Assembly: GCA_029250345.1 (NCBI GenBank)
Contig: JAQXFL010000064.1
Location: 1 to 7,214 of the forward strand
DNA from: Candidatus Poseidoniaceae archaeon
GTDB taxonomy: Archaea; Thermoplasmatota; Poseidoniia; Poseidoniales; Poseidoniaceae
DNA length: 7,214 nucleotides
Reading direction: 5' to 3'
The translations under genes and the position numbers were made by a program. Under the pieces are notes generated by a model. That model ran no database searches and was not told the origin of the DNA. It saw nothing but the letters and a program-made list of their open reading frames with translations. Numbering within the stretch: the stretch's first letter is position 1; the number at the start of each line of letters is the position of its first letter. Below, piece after piece: positions 6,227-7,214 of this stretch.

Positions 6227-6234
6227 AAATACAT

Positions 6235-7214
6235 ATGGCTCGTAAACACAACTCAGGAGGCCGCTCAGGCGGTCAAAAGCAAGGCAAGGCAATGAAATAT
6301 CAAATCCGCGCCGATATCAAAGTAAACGGAACAGTCCAGCGCAAGGACATAATTGGCGCCATCATGGGGCAAACAGAAGGCCTGCTTGGCGACGAACTTG
6401 AACTTCGTAAACTGCAGCGCACCGCCCGAATCGGCCACGTTGATGTAGAAACTGAATCCAAAGGTGGAAAGGTCCACGGTCTCATTTTGATTCCAAGCAG
6501 TCTCGACAACGTTGAAACAGCAATTATTGCATCCGCACTCGAAACTATTGACCGAATAGGTCCATGCAACGCTATCATCAAAGTTGTTGAAATACAAGAC
6601 ATTCGTGCAACAAAGCGAACCGCAGTTGTTGACCGTGCTAAGGAATTATTGCTCAACCTTGTGAATTCAGGCGAAGCTGCCTCGAAGACCATTATCGAAG
6701 AAGTTCGCTCGGTTATGACCACAGGAACGGCTACAAGTTTCCACGGGTTAACATGTGGGCCAAACATCGAATCCTCGTCTTCATTGATTATTGTTGAAGG
6801 GCGAAACGATGTTCGTAACCTCCTCAACTGTGGCGTGAAGAACGCCATTAGCGCAGACGGTGCGGGTACTATGAAACAGGAACTGATCGACTTGGCAAAC
6901 GGCAAAGAGACCGTTATCCTAGCCATCGACGGCGACCGTGGCGGCGAAATGTTGTTCAGTCAACTCATGGACACTTTGAAAGTGGACTTTGTCGCACAAG
7001 CACCGGTTGGTCAAGAATGGGAATTACTGCCTCAAAAGACCGTTACTAAGTGCCTTTCTATGAAGATGGAAGCAAAGAAGTTCGCTCACACCTTGAATAA
7101 GAAGCAAGCAGAAGACGACGAGAAAGCAGGTGTTCCAGACAAGAACTGGGCAGAAGATATGGGAGAAGTCTACGAAGTAGCCGAAGCCCCAGCGGAAGTC
7201 CAAGAAATGTTCGA
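6235..7214 (+). CDS. dnaG: Archaeal DnaG primase (Toprim), 3'-truncated
   Basis: Archaeal DnaG homologue, a Toprim-domain protein reported to have primase activity and to associate with the archaeal exosome. The frame runs open to the window edge (326 codons). After a basic, Gly/Lys-rich N-terminus (1-20), family landmarks are GAIMGQTEGLLGDELELRKLQ, GRIG-like ARIGHVDVETESKGGK, LIPSSLDNVETAIIASALET and IDRIGPCNAIIKVVEIQDIRA. The Toprim domain follows with the metal-site Glu188 in IVEGRNDV and the DGDRGG motif at Asp232/Asp234, then VAQAPVGQEWELLPQK. The tail after that is Lys/Glu-rich and is cut off, so total length is unknown. ATG 6235 is chosen for its AGGAG eight bases upstream and because similarity starts soon after; an in-frame GTG at 6118 with its own Shine-Dalgarno would add 39 residues of no recognisable domain. 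The 208-residue frame on the opposite strand (6300-6926) is a shadow. Confidence 0.96.
   Translation, partial: MARKHNSGGRSGGQKQGKAMKYQIRADIKVNGTVQRKDIIGAIMGQTEGLLGDELELRKLQRTARIGHVDVETESKGGKVHGLILIPSSLDNVETAIIASALETIDRIGPCNAIIKVVEIQDIRATKRTAVVDRAKELLLNLVNSGEAASKTIIEEVRSVMTTGTATSFHGLTCGPNIESSSSLIIVEGRNDVRNLLNCGVKNAISADGAGTMKQELIDLANGKETVILAIDGDRGGEMLFSQLMDTLKVDFVAQAPVGQEWELLPQKTVTKCLSMKMEAKKFAHTLNKKQAEDDEKAGVPDKNWAEDMGEVYEVAEAPAEVQEMF

Noticed and set aside
6300..6926. 208-residue open frame on the minus strand
   Set aside because: It is entirely antisense to dnaG, whose plus-strand motifs (VEGR, DGDRGG) are unmistakable; the peptide is Ser/Arg-rich and shows no family pattern.
1..7214. Search for tRNA, rRNA, CRISPR repeats, insertion-sequence ends or transposase genes
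   Set aside because: No regularly spaced repeats, no tRNA-like cloverleaf or rRNA-like stretch, and no transposase motif were seen; nearly all of the window is accounted for by genes.

Overview
The window looks like chromosomal DNA of an uncultivated planktonic euryarchaeon, most likely Marine Group II/III (Poseidoniales-like). The archaeal calls rest on a group II (thermosome/TCP-1) chaperonin and a clear archaeal-type DnaG primase. Beside them sit bacterial-type purine enzymes (PurH, PurN), base composition is close to balanced, and genes are packed with overlapping or nearly touching ends. The lineage is an inference from gene content; no rRNA or other decisive marker is present.

Layout. 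(1) Bases 1-1002 (+): 3' part of a divergent thermosome subunit gene, cut by the window start. (2) 1077-2720 (+): complete purH. (3) 2761-2943 (+): a 60-residue protein resembling the DUF6356 family. (4) 2940-3446 (-): a DUF454 (YbaN-like) membrane protein whose stop codon overlaps that of the small gene. (5) 3544-4173 (+): purN. (6) 4175-6021 (-): a compact four-gene cluster read leftward, in transcription order a TerB-like protein, a helical protein of unknown function, a 69-residue charged protein and a short MobA-like nucleotidyltransferase. (7) 6118/6235-7214 (+): dnaG, divergent from the cluster and cut by the window end.

How the genes work together. PurN (third step, GAR to FGAR) and PurH (last two steps, AICAR to IMP) belong to the same de novo purine pathway and flank the two small membrane or membrane-associated genes. 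The leftward cluster has tight junctions (17- or 8-nt overlap, 25-nt gap, 9-nt gap with the mobA ribosome binding site overlapping the preceding stop), so it is very probably one translationally coupled operon, but no shared pathway can be read from it.

The most unusual regulatory region is the roughly 210-bp gap between the TerB-like gene and dnaG. It holds an AT-rich promoter-like stretch, a Shine-Dalgarno-preceded GTG codon in frame with dnaG, two short palindromes, a perfect 7-bp hairpin followed by six Ts, and then a second Shine-Dalgarno and the conventional dnaG ATG. No tRNA, rRNA, CRISPR array, insertion sequence or other mobile element was seen, and no gene-free stretch exceeds 300 bases.
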